Positions 31,599 to 42,887 of a stretch of 64,000 bases of DNA are shown piece by piece. Both the position numbers and the translations under genes were made by a program. A model generated the notes under the pieces. It was not told the origin of the DNA, made no database searches, and saw nothing but the letters and a program-made list of their open reading frames with translations. How positions within the stretch are numbered: the stretch's first letter is position 1; each line of letters opens with the position of its first letter. Source of the stretch: DATCDE01 sp038252405 (lineage in GTDB: Bacteria > Actinomycetota > Actinomycetes > Prado026); the NCBI GenBank assembly GCA_038252405.1, contig JBBSAJ010000005.1, positions 1-64,000 of the forward strand. Reading direction: 5' to 3'.

Positions 31599-32051
31599 TC
31601 AGCCCGGCACCGCCGAGCGGGCCCGGGCGGTGACCATCAGCAGCACGCCGTCCGCCTGGGAGGTGACCAAGGTGACCAGGGGCAGCCGGACGCGAGCCGA
31701 CAGGGTGACTGTGACGGTCGCCCCGGTCGCCTCGACCGAGACGACCTCGAGCTCGGGCAGGCCACCCGCGGTACCGGCCACCGCGAGGTAGCGGCCGACC
31801 GCCTCGTCGACGGTGGCCGGGTCGAGCGGCAGCGCCTCACCGGCGGTCGCCCCCGCGTAGACGGCGGGCAGGTCGACGGCCTGGGCGGCGGCCAGCGCAG
31901 CGCCGTCGGCCGCACCGGTGAGTGCCCGCCGGGTGAGGAACAGCTTCGAGGCGTCGACCACCACCGCGAGCAGCAGCATGGCCACCACGGCACAGCCGAG
32001 GACGAGCAGCAGCACGCTGCCGGTCTCACGCTGCCCGGCTGCCCGGCTCAC
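31599..32051 (-). CDS. TadG-like pilus-associated protein
   Basis: A 150-residue protein. The N-terminal segment RETGSVLLLVLGCAVVAMLLLAVVVDASKLFL is the TadE/G-type pseudopilin helix, followed by TRRALTGAADGAALAAAQAVDL, the usual post-helix region of the putative Flp pilus TadG group. The rest is a small extracellular domain. It is much shorter than full TadG proteins with a von Willebrand domain. The GTG start overlaps the TGA of the previous gene (GTGA). Confidence 0.78.
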   Translation of the reverse strand: MSRAAGQRETGSVLLLVLGCAVVAMLLLAVVVDASKLFLTRRALTGAADGAALAAAQAVDLPAVYAGATAGEALPLDPATVDEAVGRYLAVAGTAGGLPELEVVSVEATGATVTVTLSARVRLPLVTLVTSQADGVLLMVTARARSAVPG

Positions 32052-32494
32052 GGCCGACCGGCCCGGTAGGCGTCGACGACCTCGGTGTGGTCGGCGTGGA
32101 CGACGATCCCAGCGGCAGGCCGCCCGAGCAGGGCCGGGACGAACGGCAGCGGCACGGTCGTGGCCAGCCGGACCGTGACGGTGGCCCCCGGGGTCAGGCA
32201 GGGGTCGGCCGCGCAGCCGATGGCCACGGCGACGTCATCCGCGGCCAGCCCGTGGTCGCGCAGCGCGACGTCCACGGCCGCCCTCGCCCTCCCCTCGGCG
32301 ACCTCGGCCGACGGTGCCGTCAGGTATCCGCGGCCAGCCTCGCGCGCGGCCGCGGACAGCGCGTAGGCCGCCCGCTGGACCGCGAACGCGGTGAGCAGCA
32401 CGTACACCAGGGGCACGAGCATCAGCAGCCCGAGGAACACGAACTCGAGCACCGCGGTGCCGTCGTCATCGGTACGCGGCCGGACCCGGTTCAT
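32048..32494 (-). CDS. TadE-family pilus minor protein
   Basis: A 148-residue protein with the TadE pattern: DDGTAVLEFVFLGLLMLVP (conserved Glu at +5 of the helix), then VLLTAFAVQRAAYALSAAAREAGRG. The C-terminal part is a small extracytoplasmic domain with two cysteines (GCAADPCLTPG) that may pair. The start overlaps the stop of the next upstream gene by ATGA. Confidence 0.82.
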   Translation of the reverse strand: MNRVRPRTDDDGTAVLEFVFLGLLMLVPLVYVLLTAFAVQRAAYALSAAAREAGRGYLTAPSAEVAEGRARAAVDVALRDHGLAADDVAVAIGCAADPCLTPGATVTVRLATTVPLPFVPALLGRPAAGIVVHADHTEVVDAYRAGRP

Positions 32495-32883
32495 GGCTGC
32501 GCCTCGGCGAACGCGTGCCCGCGTACCACCAGCCCTCGGGCCGGCCCGAGCAGCCCGACGAGGGGCAGCCGGGCCCGGATCTCGACCACCACGGTCGCCG
32601 TCCCGGCGACGTCCTCGTAGCCGGCCGCGACGTCCTGGAGCAACCCGGCGGACAGCGACGCGGAGACCAGCTCGCGCGTGCGCGTCTCGCCGTCGACGGC
32701 CGAGCGGTCCGCGTTGGCGCCGTAGCGGGCGCCCTCGGCGGCGGCCGCGACGAGGGTGTTGCGCACGTGCAGGGCCACCCCCAGCTGGACGACGGCCAGG
32801 AACAGGCCCAGCAGCACCACGGAGACCAGCACGAAGTCGACGACGGCCGCGCCCGCGTCGGAGCGGTCAGGGACCCGTGACAC
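32491..32883 (-). CDS. TadE-family pilus minor protein (second copy)
   Basis: A 130-residue protein. DAGAAVVDFVLVSVVLLGLFLAVVQLG is the TadE helix, but with Asp in place of the usual Glu, followed by HVRNTLVAAAAEGARYGANAD. The remainder is a small extracytoplasmic domain. GTG 32883 overlaps the Flp-like gene by 17 bases. Confidence 0.82.
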   Translation of the reverse strand: MSRVPDRSDAGAAVVDFVLVSVVLLGLFLAVVQLGVALHVRNTLVAAAAEGARYGANADRSAVDGETRTRELVSASLSAGLLQDVAAGYEDVAGTATVVVEIRARLPLVGLLGPARGLVVRGHAFAEAQP

Positions 32884-33061
32884 CGTTGAGCGCGGCCGAG
32901 AAGATCGCCTTGAGCTGACCGTCGGCGACCAGCCACAGGGCCGTGACGAGGCCGGCGGTCATCACGGTCACCAGCACCCAGCCGGGGACGTCACCACGCT
33001 CACGGTCGAGCGCGGCCACCCGGCCGAGGAGGGCGTGCAGGACGGCAGTCAGCAGGGCCAT
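32867..33061 (-). CDS. Flp-pilin-like small protein
   Basis: A 64-residue protein in the position of the pilin gene in actinobacterial tad clusters. Charged LDRERGDVPG precedes a single hydrophobic helix (WVLVTVMTAGLVTALWLVA). The prepilin cleavage context is unusual: the Glu-Tyr after the Gly in Flp pilins is missing. It could be the main pilus subunit or a structural partner. No prepilin peptidase gene is in the window. Confidence 0.6.
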   Translation of the reverse strand: MALLTAVLHALLGRVAALDRERGDVPGWVLVTVMTAGLVTALWLVADGQLKAIFSAALNGVTGP

Positions 33062-33083
33062 GGTGGCGTCCTCTCGTTGGTGG

Positions 33084-34022
33084 TCACGGGCTGACCAGGC
33101 TCAGGCCGTAGAACCCGGGGAACAGGGCGAAGAGCACCGAGATGGGCAGGACCACGAACACCACCGGGACCATCATGGCGATCTCGCGTCGGGCGCCGGT
33201 CTCGATCAGCGCACGGCGTCCTGCCTCGCGCGCGTCCAGAGCCTGCGCCCGCAGGACGTCGGCCAGCGGTGTCCCCCGCTCGACGGCGACGACGACCCCG
33301 TCGACGAACCGGCGCACCGGCGCCAGCGAGGTGCGCGCGGCCAGCCGTTCCAGTGCCTGCACCAGGGTGGCCCCCGCACGGGCGTTGTTCAGCGCGCGGC
33401 GCAGCTCGGTGGCGAGGTCGCCGTGGCACAGCGACGCCACCCGCTCGAGGGCACCCACCGGTCCCTCTCCGGCCGCCACCGACAGTGCCAGCAGCTCGGC
33501 CACGGTGGGGAACTCGGCCATCATCCGCCGCTCCCTGGCGGCCACCTCGCGGGTGAGCCGGCGGTCCCGCAGCAGCATCGCAGCGAGCGCCGCCAGCAGG
33601 CACAGCAGCAGGACGGCAGCCGGGGAGCCGCTCCGGCCGGTGGCAGCCAGCGCGACCGACACAAGCAGCGAGCCGGCCAGGGCGACCCCGCCCCACAGCA
33701 GCTGCTCGGTGCGGAACCGTTCGACCGGCCCGGCGTCCAGCAAGTCGAGCCGGCGCCGGACCGACGCCGTCCCGCCCAACCAGCGGTCCAGCAGCCGGGC
33801 GGCGTCGGCGAGCACGGGGCCAAGCAGCCGCTCGAGGGTCGGGAACGGGGTCCGGGTCGGTGGCGGCCGCAGCAGCCGCGACGGCCGGGTGGCGTCCCGC
33901 AGGTAGGGGGCGATGCGGTCGTCCAGGGTGGGCCGGCGCAGCCGCGGCACCCGGCTGACGGCGAGGACCAGCCTACCGCCGGCCAACAGCCCGAGGGTCG
34001 CGCCCGTCGCCGCGCCGCTCAC
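33084..34022 (-). CDS. TadC-like type II secretion F-domain protein
   Basis: A 312-residue inner-membrane protein. The T2SSF domain is at about residues 150-275 (EFPTVAELLALSVAAGEGPVGALERV, then LADVLRAQALDAREAGRRALIETGARREI). Hydrophobic segments lie near the N-terminus, at 90-130 and at the C-terminus (VVFVVLPISVLFALFPGFY). It pairs with TadB as the membrane platform for pilus assembly. GTG 34022 overlaps the TGA of tadB. Confidence 0.85.
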   Translation of the reverse strand: MSGAATGATLGLLAGGRLVLAVSRVPRLRRPTLDDRIAPYLRDATRPSRLLRPPPTRTPFPTLERLLGPVLADAARLLDRWLGGTASVRRRLDLLDAGPVERFRTEQLLWGGVALAGSLLVSVALAATGRSGSPAAVLLLCLLAALAAMLLRDRRLTREVAARERRMMAEFPTVAELLALSVAAGEGPVGALERVASLCHGDLATELRRALNNARAGATLVQALERLAARTSLAPVRRFVDGVVVAVERGTPLADVLRAQALDAREAGRRALIETGARREIAMMVPVVFVVLPISVLFALFPGFYGLSLVSP

Positions 34023-34879
34023 CGCAGCACCCGCTCCTCGCGGGGCAGCCGCCCGATCCGGACCATGAGCCGGTAGGCGACCACCGACAGCGCCCCACCG
34101 GCGGCCAGCACGACGAGCCCGGCGGTCGAGTCGTAGGCCTCGACAGCCTCCGGGCGCAGCGACAGCAGCGCGAGGACCAGCCACGGCGCGGCGACCGCCA
34201 GCCGGGCGGCGTTCACCGCCCAGGCCTGCCGGGACTCCAGCTCCCCCCGGGTCCTGGCGTCCTCGCGCAGGAACGCCGACAGGGTCCGCAGCAGCCGGCC
34301 CAGGTCACTGCCGCCGACCTCGCGAGCCAGCCGCAGCGTCTCGACCACCCGGTCGGCCACCGGGTCGGCCAGCGAGGCCTTGAGCCGGTCGACGCTGTCG
34401 CTGAACCGGCCAGACGCCCGGTAGTCGTCGGCGAACCGGCGAAAGGCCGGCCGCAGCCGCTCCGGCCCGCGCTGCGCCAGCTGGGCGAGGGCCTCCGGCA
34501 GGGACAGCCCAGCCCGGACGCCGGACGCCAGGTCGTCGACGACGTCCGGCCAGGCGTCGCGCAGCGCGTCGACGCGCTGGCGGGCCCGAAGCCGCACCAG
34601 CGCCACCGGCGCCCAGGCGGCGATCAGCCCGAAAGCCACGCCGATGACGACCGACCGGCTGACCGCCGCGGCGAGCAGGAACCCCACGAACCCCAGGCCC
34701 AGGCAGGTGGCCACCAGCTGTGGCACCGTGACGCCCTCGAGCCCCGCGCGCACCAGCGCGTCGTGCCGTCGCGCTGCCCAGCCGTTGCGGGAGCGTCGCG
34801 GCGGCGCCGGATCGGAGGTCAGCGACCAGGCGACCATGGCCAGGCCGAGGCCCAGCAGCAGTCCCAGCCCCGCGCCCAT
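34019..34879 (-). CDS. TadB-like type II secretion F-domain protein
   Basis: A 286-residue inner-membrane protein. Two N-terminal helix groups surround VSRSVVIGVAFGLIAAWAP. The T2SSF domain follows (WPDVVDDLASGVRAGLSLPEAL, then LAREVGGSDLGRLLRTLSAFLRED). C-terminal helices are around APWLVLALLSLRP and AYDSTAGLVVLAAGGALSVVAY. It works with TadC and the TadA ATPase. Start 2 bp after the tadA stop. Confidence 0.87.
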   Translation of the reverse strand: MGAGLGLLLGLGLAMVAWSLTSDPAPPRRSRNGWAARRHDALVRAGLEGVTVPQLVATCLGLGFVGFLLAAAVSRSVVIGVAFGLIAAWAPVALVRLRARQRVDALRDAWPDVVDDLASGVRAGLSLPEALAQLAQRGPERLRPAFRRFADDYRASGRFSDSVDRLKASLADPVADRVVETLRLAREVGGSDLGRLLRTLSAFLREDARTRGELESRQAWAVNAARLAVAAPWLVLALLSLRPEAVEAYDSTAGLVVLAAGGALSVVAYRLMVRIGRLPREERVLR

Positions 34880-34881
34880 GG

Positions 34882-36117
34882 CTAAGCCCAGCCGTCCGTG
34901 GAGCGCAAGAGCTGGGGCAGGTCGTGGCCGGCCCGCGCGAACCGCTCGGGGTGGGGCGGGTAGCCGTCCGCGCGGACCAGCCGGTCATCACGGGTGACGA
35001 ACAGGTCCTCGACGACCACGACGTCGCCCTCGACCCGGCCGGGGACGGCGACGATCTCACGCACCTTACGGCGTCCGTCGGCGTCGGTTGCGGCGTGCAC
35101 GACGATGTCGACGCACGCCGCCACCGTGGGGAGCACGAAGCCGGTGGTGACGTTCTCCCCGGCCAGCAGCGGCAGCGTGCTCAGCTTGACGACGGCCTCG
35201 CGGGCACTGTTCGCATGCACCGTCGCCATGCCGGGGACGCCGGAGTTGAGTGCCACCAACAGGTCCAGGCACTCTTCCTGCCGCACCTCGCCGACCAGGA
35301 TACGGCTTGGCCGCATCCGCAGCGCCTCCTTGACGAGGCGGCGCAACCGGATCTCGCCGGTGCCCTCGAGGTTGGCCTGCCGGGTCTGCAGCGCCACCAC
35401 GTCCGGCAGCAGCGGCTGCAGCTCGAAGACCTCCTCACAGGTGATGACCCGCTCCCAGGCCGGGATCGCGTTGGCCAAGGTGTTGAGCAGCGTGGTCTTC
35501 CCGGCCTGCGTCCCACCCGCGACGATGACGTTGAGGCCGACCTCGACGCACACCTCCAGGAACCGTGCCGCGTGGGTGGTGAGCGTGCCCAGGCCGACCA
35601 GCTCGTCGAGGTGGCTCGCCCGCACCACGAACTTGCGAATGTTCAACGCCCAGTGCCGTCGGGTCACATCCGGGATCACCACGTGCAGCCGGCTGCCGTC
35701 GGGCAGCGACGCGTCGACGAACGGCGAGGAGAGGTCGACCCGGCGGCCGGACTGCTTGAGCATCCGCTCGACGAGGTCCTGCACCATACCGGGCGTGAGG
35801 ATCACGGTGGTCAGCTCGCTGCGGCCCTCCCGGGCGACAAACACCCGGCCCGGCTCGTTGACCCAGATCTCCTCGACCGTGGGGTCGTCCAGGTACGGCT
35901 GCAGCGGGCCGAAGCCGGCCACCGAGTCGAGCACCGAGCGCAGGGTGTGCTCGGGGTCGGCGAGCGGTGGCAGCGCGCCGGAGAGGCTGCGCTCGTCGTA
36001 GTCGGCGAGCACCTCACCGACCAGCGCCCGCATCGCCGACGGGTCGGCCAGCGGGTCCAGCCCGCGCCGGCGGACCAGCTCACGGACCTCGTCCTCGACG
36101 ACTGCCACCGCGTCCAT
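34882..36117 (-). CDS. TadA/CpaF-family pilus assembly ATPase
   Basis: A 411-residue secretion ATPase that powers Flp pilus assembly. Walker A is GGTQAGKTTLLNTLAN near residue 200, the Asp box / Walker B region contains RILVGEVRQEECLDLLVALN, and the His box is PGMATVHANS. The N-terminal domain has GFGPLQPYLDDPTVEEIWVNEP. ATG 36117 follows GCGGGGGGTCGC and was chosen over a longer reading to 36168. It is the first gene of the tad series; the CpaE-like partner lies 15 kb away at 51100-52185. Confidence 0.93.
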   Translation of the reverse strand: MDAVAVVEDEVRELVRRRGLDPLADPSAMRALVGEVLADYDERSLSGALPPLADPEHTLRSVLDSVAGFGPLQPYLDDPTVEEIWVNEPGRVFVAREGRSELTTVILTPGMVQDLVERMLKQSGRRVDLSSPFVDASLPDGSRLHVVIPDVTRRHWALNIRKFVVRASHLDELVGLGTLTTHAARFLEVCVEVGLNVIVAGGTQAGKTTLLNTLANAIPAWERVITCEEVFELQPLLPDVVALQTRQANLEGTGEIRLRRLVKEALRMRPSRILVGEVRQEECLDLLVALNSGVPGMATVHANSAREAVVKLSTLPLLAGENVTTGFVLPTVAACVDIVVHAATDADGRRKVREIVAVPGRVEGDVVVVEDLFVTRDDRLVRADGYPPHPERFARAGHDLPQLLRSTDGWA

Positions 36118-36291
36118 GCGACCCCCCGCAGGGTCGTTGGGCCCGCCTTCTCGACGGCGTCCCCGCACGCTAGCGGCGCGCGGTCACCACCTGTCAATAC
36201 CTCGGTCGGGCGGCTGTGGAGAACCGCCGTCACGCGCGTCTCAGCCGTGCCGCGCAACCCCAGGGGTCACGAGCGGAGGGCGTGTTCGATC

Positions 36292-39200
36292 TCAGGTCTC
36301 GCTGCCGGACGGCACCAGGGTGCGGATCACCCGCAGCGCCACCGACAAGGTGGCCAGGTCGAAGCTCTCGCCCTCGGAGATGTCCTCCAGGGTGGACCGG
36401 GTGCGCGCCAGCCCCTCGGCGTTGGCCTCGGCCCACATCGCGATCCGCTCGTCGGAGTCGTCCACGTCCTGCGACGTCTGCAGCACGCTGCGGGTCAGGC
36501 CCGCCAGCGCTCCGTAGAGGTCGTAGCGCAGCGCCATCCGGGCCAGTGCCGACCAGCGGTCGTCGCGCGGCAGCTGGGTGATCCGGGTGAGCATCTTGTC
36601 CACCTGGAACCGCTCGGACATCGCGAAGTACACCTCGCTGACCGCGTGCGGGCCCTCGCCGGTGCTCCGCGAGATCGACACGATGTCCAGCAGCGAGAAC
36701 ACATCGAGCATCGCCGCGGTCTCGACGGCCAGGTCGGCCGGCGCGCCCAGCGCCTCGAACTCCGCGGCCCGTCGGTACAGCCGCTCGCGCTCCACCCCGA
36801 TGAGCATGTCCGGGATCTGCGCCGCGAGCCGGCTCACCGGCTCGAAGATCTCGATCTCCGACGCGACGTCGATGAGCGACCGGCGTGACTGCAGCATCCA
36901 GCGGGTGGCCCGGTCGAGCAGCCGCCGGCACTCCAGGTACAGCGCCGACTGCGCCCTGGTCGGGATGACGTTGTCGAGCGCCTCCACCCGGCGCCAGAAC
37001 TCGGGCAGCCGGAACACCTCGCGGACGACGGTGTAGGCGCGGGCCACCTCGACCGGGGTGGCCCCGGTCTCCTCGGCGGCCCGGAACACGAAGCTGATCC
37101 CGCCGCGGTTGACCATGTCGTTGACGACGACCGTGGAGACGATCTCGCGGCGCAGCGGGTGGCTGGCAAGGCGGTCGCCGTACCGGTCCACCAGCGCGGG
37201 CGGGAAGTAGTCCCGCAGCCCCCTGGCGAAGTACGGCTCGTCCGGCAGCGTGGACTCGCGCAGCGCCGGGTCCACGCTCATCTTGGCGTAGGCCACCAGG
37301 ACCGACAGCTCGGGCGAGGTGAGCCCCTTGCCGGCCGCGTGCCGCTCGTCCATGGCGGTGTCGGTCGGCAGGAACTCCAGCTCACGGGCCAGCTCGCCGC
37401 GCCGCTCCAGCTCCCGGATGAACCGCTGGTGCACGGTGATCATCGAGTGGGACTGCACCCGGGCGTTGCCCAGCAGCACGTTCTGCTCGTAGTTGTCGCG
37501 CAGCACGTGCTCCGCGATGTCCTCGGTCATCTCGGCCAGCAGCTCGTTGCGCTGCTTGCCGGTGAGGTCGCCGGAGCGGACGACGGAGTCCAGCAGGATC
37601 TTGATGTTCACCTCGTGGTCGGAGGTGTCCACACCGGCCGAGTTGTCGATGGCGTCGGTGTTCAGCCGGACGCCGGACAGGGCCGCCTCGATCCGGCCCC
37701 GCTGGGTGCAGCCGAGGTTGCCGCCCTCCCCGACGACCTTGGCCCGCAGCATCACCCCGTCGACCCGGATCGCGTCGTTGGCCTTGTCGCCGACCTGCGC
37801 GTGACTCTCCCCCGACGCCTTCACGTAGGTGCCGATGCCGCCGTTCCAGAGCAGGTCCACCGGGGCCAGCAGGATCGCGCGCATCAGCTCCTGGGGCGTC
37901 ATCGATGTGACGGCGGCCTCGATGCCCAGCGCCGCGCGGACCTGGGCGCTCACCGGGATCGACTTGGCCGAACGCGGGTAGACCCCGCCGCCGGCCGAGA
38001 CCAGCGACGAGTCGTAGTCGCCCCAGCTGGACCGCGGCAGGTCGAACAGCCGCTGCCGCTCCTTGAACGACGCCTTCGGGTCCGGGTCCGGGTCGAGGAA
38101 CACGTGCCGGTGATCGAACGCGGCCACCAGCCGGATGTGCTCGGACAGGAGCATCCCGTTGCCGAACACGTCCCCGGACATGTCACCGATGCCCACCGCC
38201 GTGAAGTCCTGGCTCTGGGTGTCGACGCCGACCTCGCGGAAGTGCCGCTTGACGGACTCCCAGGCGCCGCGAGCCGTGATGCCCATGGCCTTGTGGTCGT
38301 AGCCGACCGAGCCGCCCGAGGCGAAGGCGTCGCCGAGCCAGAAGTCGTAGTCCTGGGCCACCCCGTTGGCGATGTCGGAGAACGTGGCGGTGCCCTTGTC
38401 GGCGGCGACCACGAGGTAGGAGTCGTCGCCGTCGTACCGCACCACCCGCTCCGGCGGCACGATCGACCCGTCCACCCGGTTGTCGGTGAGGTCGAGCAGG
38501 CCGCTGACGAACGTCCGGTACCGGGCGATGCCCTCGGCCATGACCGCCTCGCGGTCGGCCGGGTCGGCCGTGCGGTTCTTCACCACGAAGCCGCCCTTGG
38601 AACCGCCCGGCACGATGACGGCGTTCTTGACCGCCTGGGCCTTGACCAGACCCAGGATCTCGGTGCGGAAGTCCTCACGCCGGTCGGACCAGCGCAGCCC
38701 GCCGCGGGCGACCGGGCCGAACCGCAGGTGCACGCCCTCGACGTCCGGGCTGTACACCCAGATCTCGTACCGCGGCCGCGGCAGCGGCAGCGTCGAGATG
38801 CGCAGCGGGTCGAACTTCACCGACAGGTAGCGCTTCGGCCGGTCGCCGGCCGCCGGCTGGAAGTAGTTGGTCCGCAGCGTCGCGTTGACCAGCTCGAGGA
38901 AGGACCGGATGATCCGGTCCTCGTCCAGGCTCGCGACCTCGTCCAGCGCCCCGCCGATCTCCTCCTCCAGCGCCGCGACAATCTCCCTGCGGTCCCCCGG
39001 GACGTCCGGGTCGAAGCGGGCCCGGAACAGCTGCACGAGCAGCCGGGTCAGGTGCAGGTTGTTGCGCAGGCACTGCTCCAGGTACTCCTGGCTGAAGGTG
39101 AACCCGGCCTGGCGCAGGTACTTCGCGTACGCCCGGAGCACCACGACCTCCCGCCAGGCCAGGCCGCCGTGCAGCACCAGCGAGTTGAAGCCATCGCCCT

Positions 39201-41154
39201 CGGCCAGTCCGCCCCACACCGCGGCGAAGGTCTCCTGGAACCGGAGCTTGAGGTCGGGGCTCTCCTCCACGGCCGGGTAGCGCAGCCCGAAGTCGTAGAC
39301 CCACTGCTCGGGGCCGCCCGTCGGCTCGATCTGGTACGGCCGCTCGTCGGTGACCTCCAGCCCCATCTGCTGCAGCACCGGCAGCACCTGGGACAGCGAC
39401 ATGGCCGAACCACCGCGGTAGATCTTGAACCGCCGCTCGCCGGGCGCCGCACCGACCGGGTGGTACAGGTTCAGCGCCAGCCCGGTCGCGTCGAGGCCCT
39501 CCAGCTGGTGCAGGTCCGCGACCGCCGTCCGGGCCGGGAAGTCCTCCTTGTAGGCCTCCGGGAACGCGTCGCCGAACCGCTGCGACAGCTCACCCACCCG
39601 CTCCTCGCCGAACTGCTCGACCAGCGCGTCGGAGAAGTCGTCGGCCCACGACCGGGTGGCCTCGACCAGCCGCAGCTCGAGCTCGGCCGGGTCGACGTCC
39701 GGCACCAGCTCGCCCTTGGCCATCCGGACGACGAAGTGCAGCCGCGCCAGTACCGACTCGGACACTCGCGCCGTGTACTCGACGGAGGAGCCGTGGAACG
39801 CCTCCCGCAGGATCCGCTCCATCTCCAGCCGGACCTTCGTGGTGTACCGGTCCCGCGGCAGGTACACCAGGCACGACATGAACCGGCTGTAGGCGTCGCG
39901 GCGGAGGAACAGCTTGGTCTGCCGGCGCTCCTGCAGGTGCAGCACGGCCAGGGCGACCGGCAGCAGGTGCTCGCTGCTCACCTGGAACAGCTCGTCGCGG
40001 GGGAAGGTCTCCAGGATCTGCAGCAGGTCCTTGCCGTCGTGGCTGTCCGGCAGGAACCCGGACGCGTCGAGCACCTCCCGCGCCTTGCGCCGCAGCACCG
40101 GGACCCGCAGCACGCTCTGGGTGTACGCCGACGACGCGAACAGCCCGAGGAACCGCCGCTCGCCGACCACGTTGCCCTCGGCGTCGAAGGCCTTCACACC
40201 CAGGTAGTCCAGGTACACCGGCCGGTGCACGGTGGAGCGCGAGTTGGCCTTGGTGAGGATCAGAAGCCGTCTCTCCCTGGCCGTGGCCCGGGCCGTCGGC
40301 GGCAGCGCGGCGAAGGACCCGGACTTGCCCTGGTCGCTCCGCAAGATGCCCAGCCCGCTGCCGGGGCGGGCCACCAGCGCGTCGCCCTCCTCGGTCTCGA
40401 CCAGTTCGTACTCGCGGTACCCGAGGAAGGTGAAGTGGCCGTCGGCGAACCAGCGAAGCAGCTCCCAGCCCTCGGAGACTTCGGCGTCCGGCAGCGGCGG
40501 CGGCGTGGTGGCCAGCTCGTCGGCGATGCGCAGCGCGGCCTCGCGTATCTTGGGCCAGTCCTCGACGGCCTCCCGGACGTCGTTGAGCACCCGGCGCAAG
40601 CCCTCGGTGATGGCCCCGAGCCGGCCGCGGTCGACCTCACGGTCGATCTCGATGTGCATCCAGGACTCGAGCCCGACCGCACGGTCGGCCTCGGCCGGCA
40701 GCTCGTCGATCAGCTCCACCAGGGCGCCGACGACGGACCGGCGGACGACGAGCACCGGGTGGATCACCAGGTGGATCGCGCGGCGCTGCTGGGCCAGGTA
40801 GCTCGTCACCGAGTCGACGAGGAACGGCATGTCGTCGGTGACGATCTCGACGACGGTGTGCCCGCTGGACCAGCCGTGCTCCTCGACGCTCGGCGTGAAG
40901 ATGCGAACGGCGGACACCCCGACCGGGCGCTGCTGGGCCAGCTCGCGATGCGACAGCGCGGCGCCGAAGAGGTCGACCGGGTCCCGGTCGAGCAGGTCCT
41001 CGACGGTGACGTTGCGGTAGTAGTGCTCCAGGTACGCGGCGGCGTCGGGGGCCCGGCTGCGGCCGTGGTCACCGACCTCGACCGCGTGCGCGATGAGGTC
41101 TGCCTTGGTGTCGCGGCTTGATCCGCCGCCGATGCCTCGGGACATGCCTGCCAC
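36292..41154 (-). CDS. gdh: NAD-specific glutamate dehydrogenase, large (GDH-180 type)
   Basis: A 1620-residue enzyme that oxidatively deaminates glutamate to 2-oxoglutarate with NAD. The N-terminal regulatory part runs to about 700 (FLGYREYEL, then LPPTARAT). The catalytic part has WVYSPDVEGVHLRFGPVARGGLRWSDRREDFRTEILGLVKAQ (written here in pieces: RGGLRWSDR, then KAQAVKNAVIVPGGSKGGF with the active-site Lys) and GDMSGDVFGNGMLLS in the NAD-binding region. C-terminal helical region ends near LVPSGSET. Length matches the GDH-180 group. It lies 76 bp downstream of pruA, so the two steps from proline to 2-oxoglutarate may be co-expressed. TAGGCT upstream on the minus strand is a possible -10. 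Confidence 0.95.
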   Translation of the reverse strand: MAGMSRGIGGGSSRDTKADLIAHAVEVGDHGRSRAPDAAAYLEHYYRNVTVEDLLDRDPVDLFGAALSHRELAQQRPVGVSAVRIFTPSVEEHGWSSGHTVVEIVTDDMPFLVDSVTSYLAQQRRAIHLVIHPVLVVRRSVVGALVELIDELPAEADRAVGLESWMHIEIDREVDRGRLGAITEGLRRVLNDVREAVEDWPKIREAALRIADELATTPPPLPDAEVSEGWELLRWFADGHFTFLGYREYELVETEEGDALVARPGSGLGILRSDQGKSGSFAALPPTARATARERRLLILTKANSRSTVHRPVYLDYLGVKAFDAEGNVVGERRFLGLFASSAYTQSVLRVPVLRRKAREVLDASGFLPDSHDGKDLLQILETFPRDELFQVSSEHLLPVALAVLHLQERRQTKLFLRRDAYSRFMSCLVYLPRDRYTTKVRLEMERILREAFHGSSVEYTARVSESVLARLHFVVRMAKGELVPDVDPAELELRLVEATRSWADDFSDALVEQFGEERVGELSQRFGDAFPEAYKEDFPARTAVADLHQLEGLDATGLALNLYHPVGAAPGERRFKIYRGGSAMSLSQVLPVLQQMGLEVTDERPYQIEPTGGPEQWVYDFGLRYPAVEESPDLKLRFQETFAAVWGGLAEGDGFNSLVLHGGLAWREVVVLRAYAKYLRQAGFTFSQEYLEQCLRNNLHLTRLLVQLFRARFDPDVPGDRREIVAALEEEIGGALDEVASLDEDRIIRSFLELVNATLRTNYFQPAAGDRPKRYLSVKFDPLRISTLPLPRPRYEIWVYSPDVEGVHLRFGPVARGGLRWSDRREDFRTEILGLVKAQAVKNAVIVPGGSKGGFVVKNRTADPADREAVMAEGIARYRTFVSGLLDLTDNRVDGSIVPPERVVRYDGDDSYLVVAADKGTATFSDIANGVAQDYDFWLGDAFASGGSVGYDHKAMGITARGAWESVKRHFREVGVDTQSQDFTAVGIGDMSGDVFGNGMLLSEHIRLVAAFDHRHVFLDPDPDPKASFKERQRLFDLPRSSWGDYDSSLVSAGGGVYPRSAKSIPVSAQVRAALGIEAAVTSMTPQELMRAILLAPVDLLWNGGIGTYVKASGESHAQVGDKANDAIRVDGVMLRAKVVGEGGNLGCTQRGRIEAALSGVRLNTDAIDNSAGVDTSDHEVNIKILLDSVVRSGDLTGKQRNELLAEMTEDIAEHVLRDNYEQNVLLGNARVQSHSMITVHQRFIRELERRGELARELEFLPTDTAMDERHAAGKGLTSPELSVLVAYAKMSVDPALRESTLPDEPYFARGLRDYFPPALVDRYGDRLASHPLRREIVSTVVVNDMVNRGGISFVFRAAEETGATPVEVARAYTVVREVFRLPEFWRRVEALDNVIPTRAQSALYLECRRLLDRATRWMLQSRRSLIDVASEIEIFEPVSRLAAQIPDMLIGVERERLYRRAAEFEALGAPADLAVETAAMLDVFSLLDIVSISRSTGEGPHAVSEVYFAMSERFQVDKMLTRITQLPRDDRWSALARMALRYDLYGALAGLTRSVLQTSQDVDDSDERIAMWAEANAEGLARTRSTLEDISEGESFDLATLSVALRVIRTLVPSGSET

Positions 41155-41230
41155 TACCGATCGCCTCTTCGGTACAGGACCGCACGCCGTTGTGCGGAAC
41201 CCTTGGAGCCTATCGCCCGACCGGTCCGGG

Positions 41231-42865
<1,635 letters not shown>

Positions 42866-42887
42866 CGTGGCACGCGCGCGACCGACG

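Noticed and set aside
37159..41121. 1320-codon open frame antisense to the glutamate dehydrogenase gene
   Set aside because: Composition (His/Gln/Arg/Val/Pro rich) and the perfect antisense match to a highly conserved enzyme mark it as a GC-driven shadow frame.
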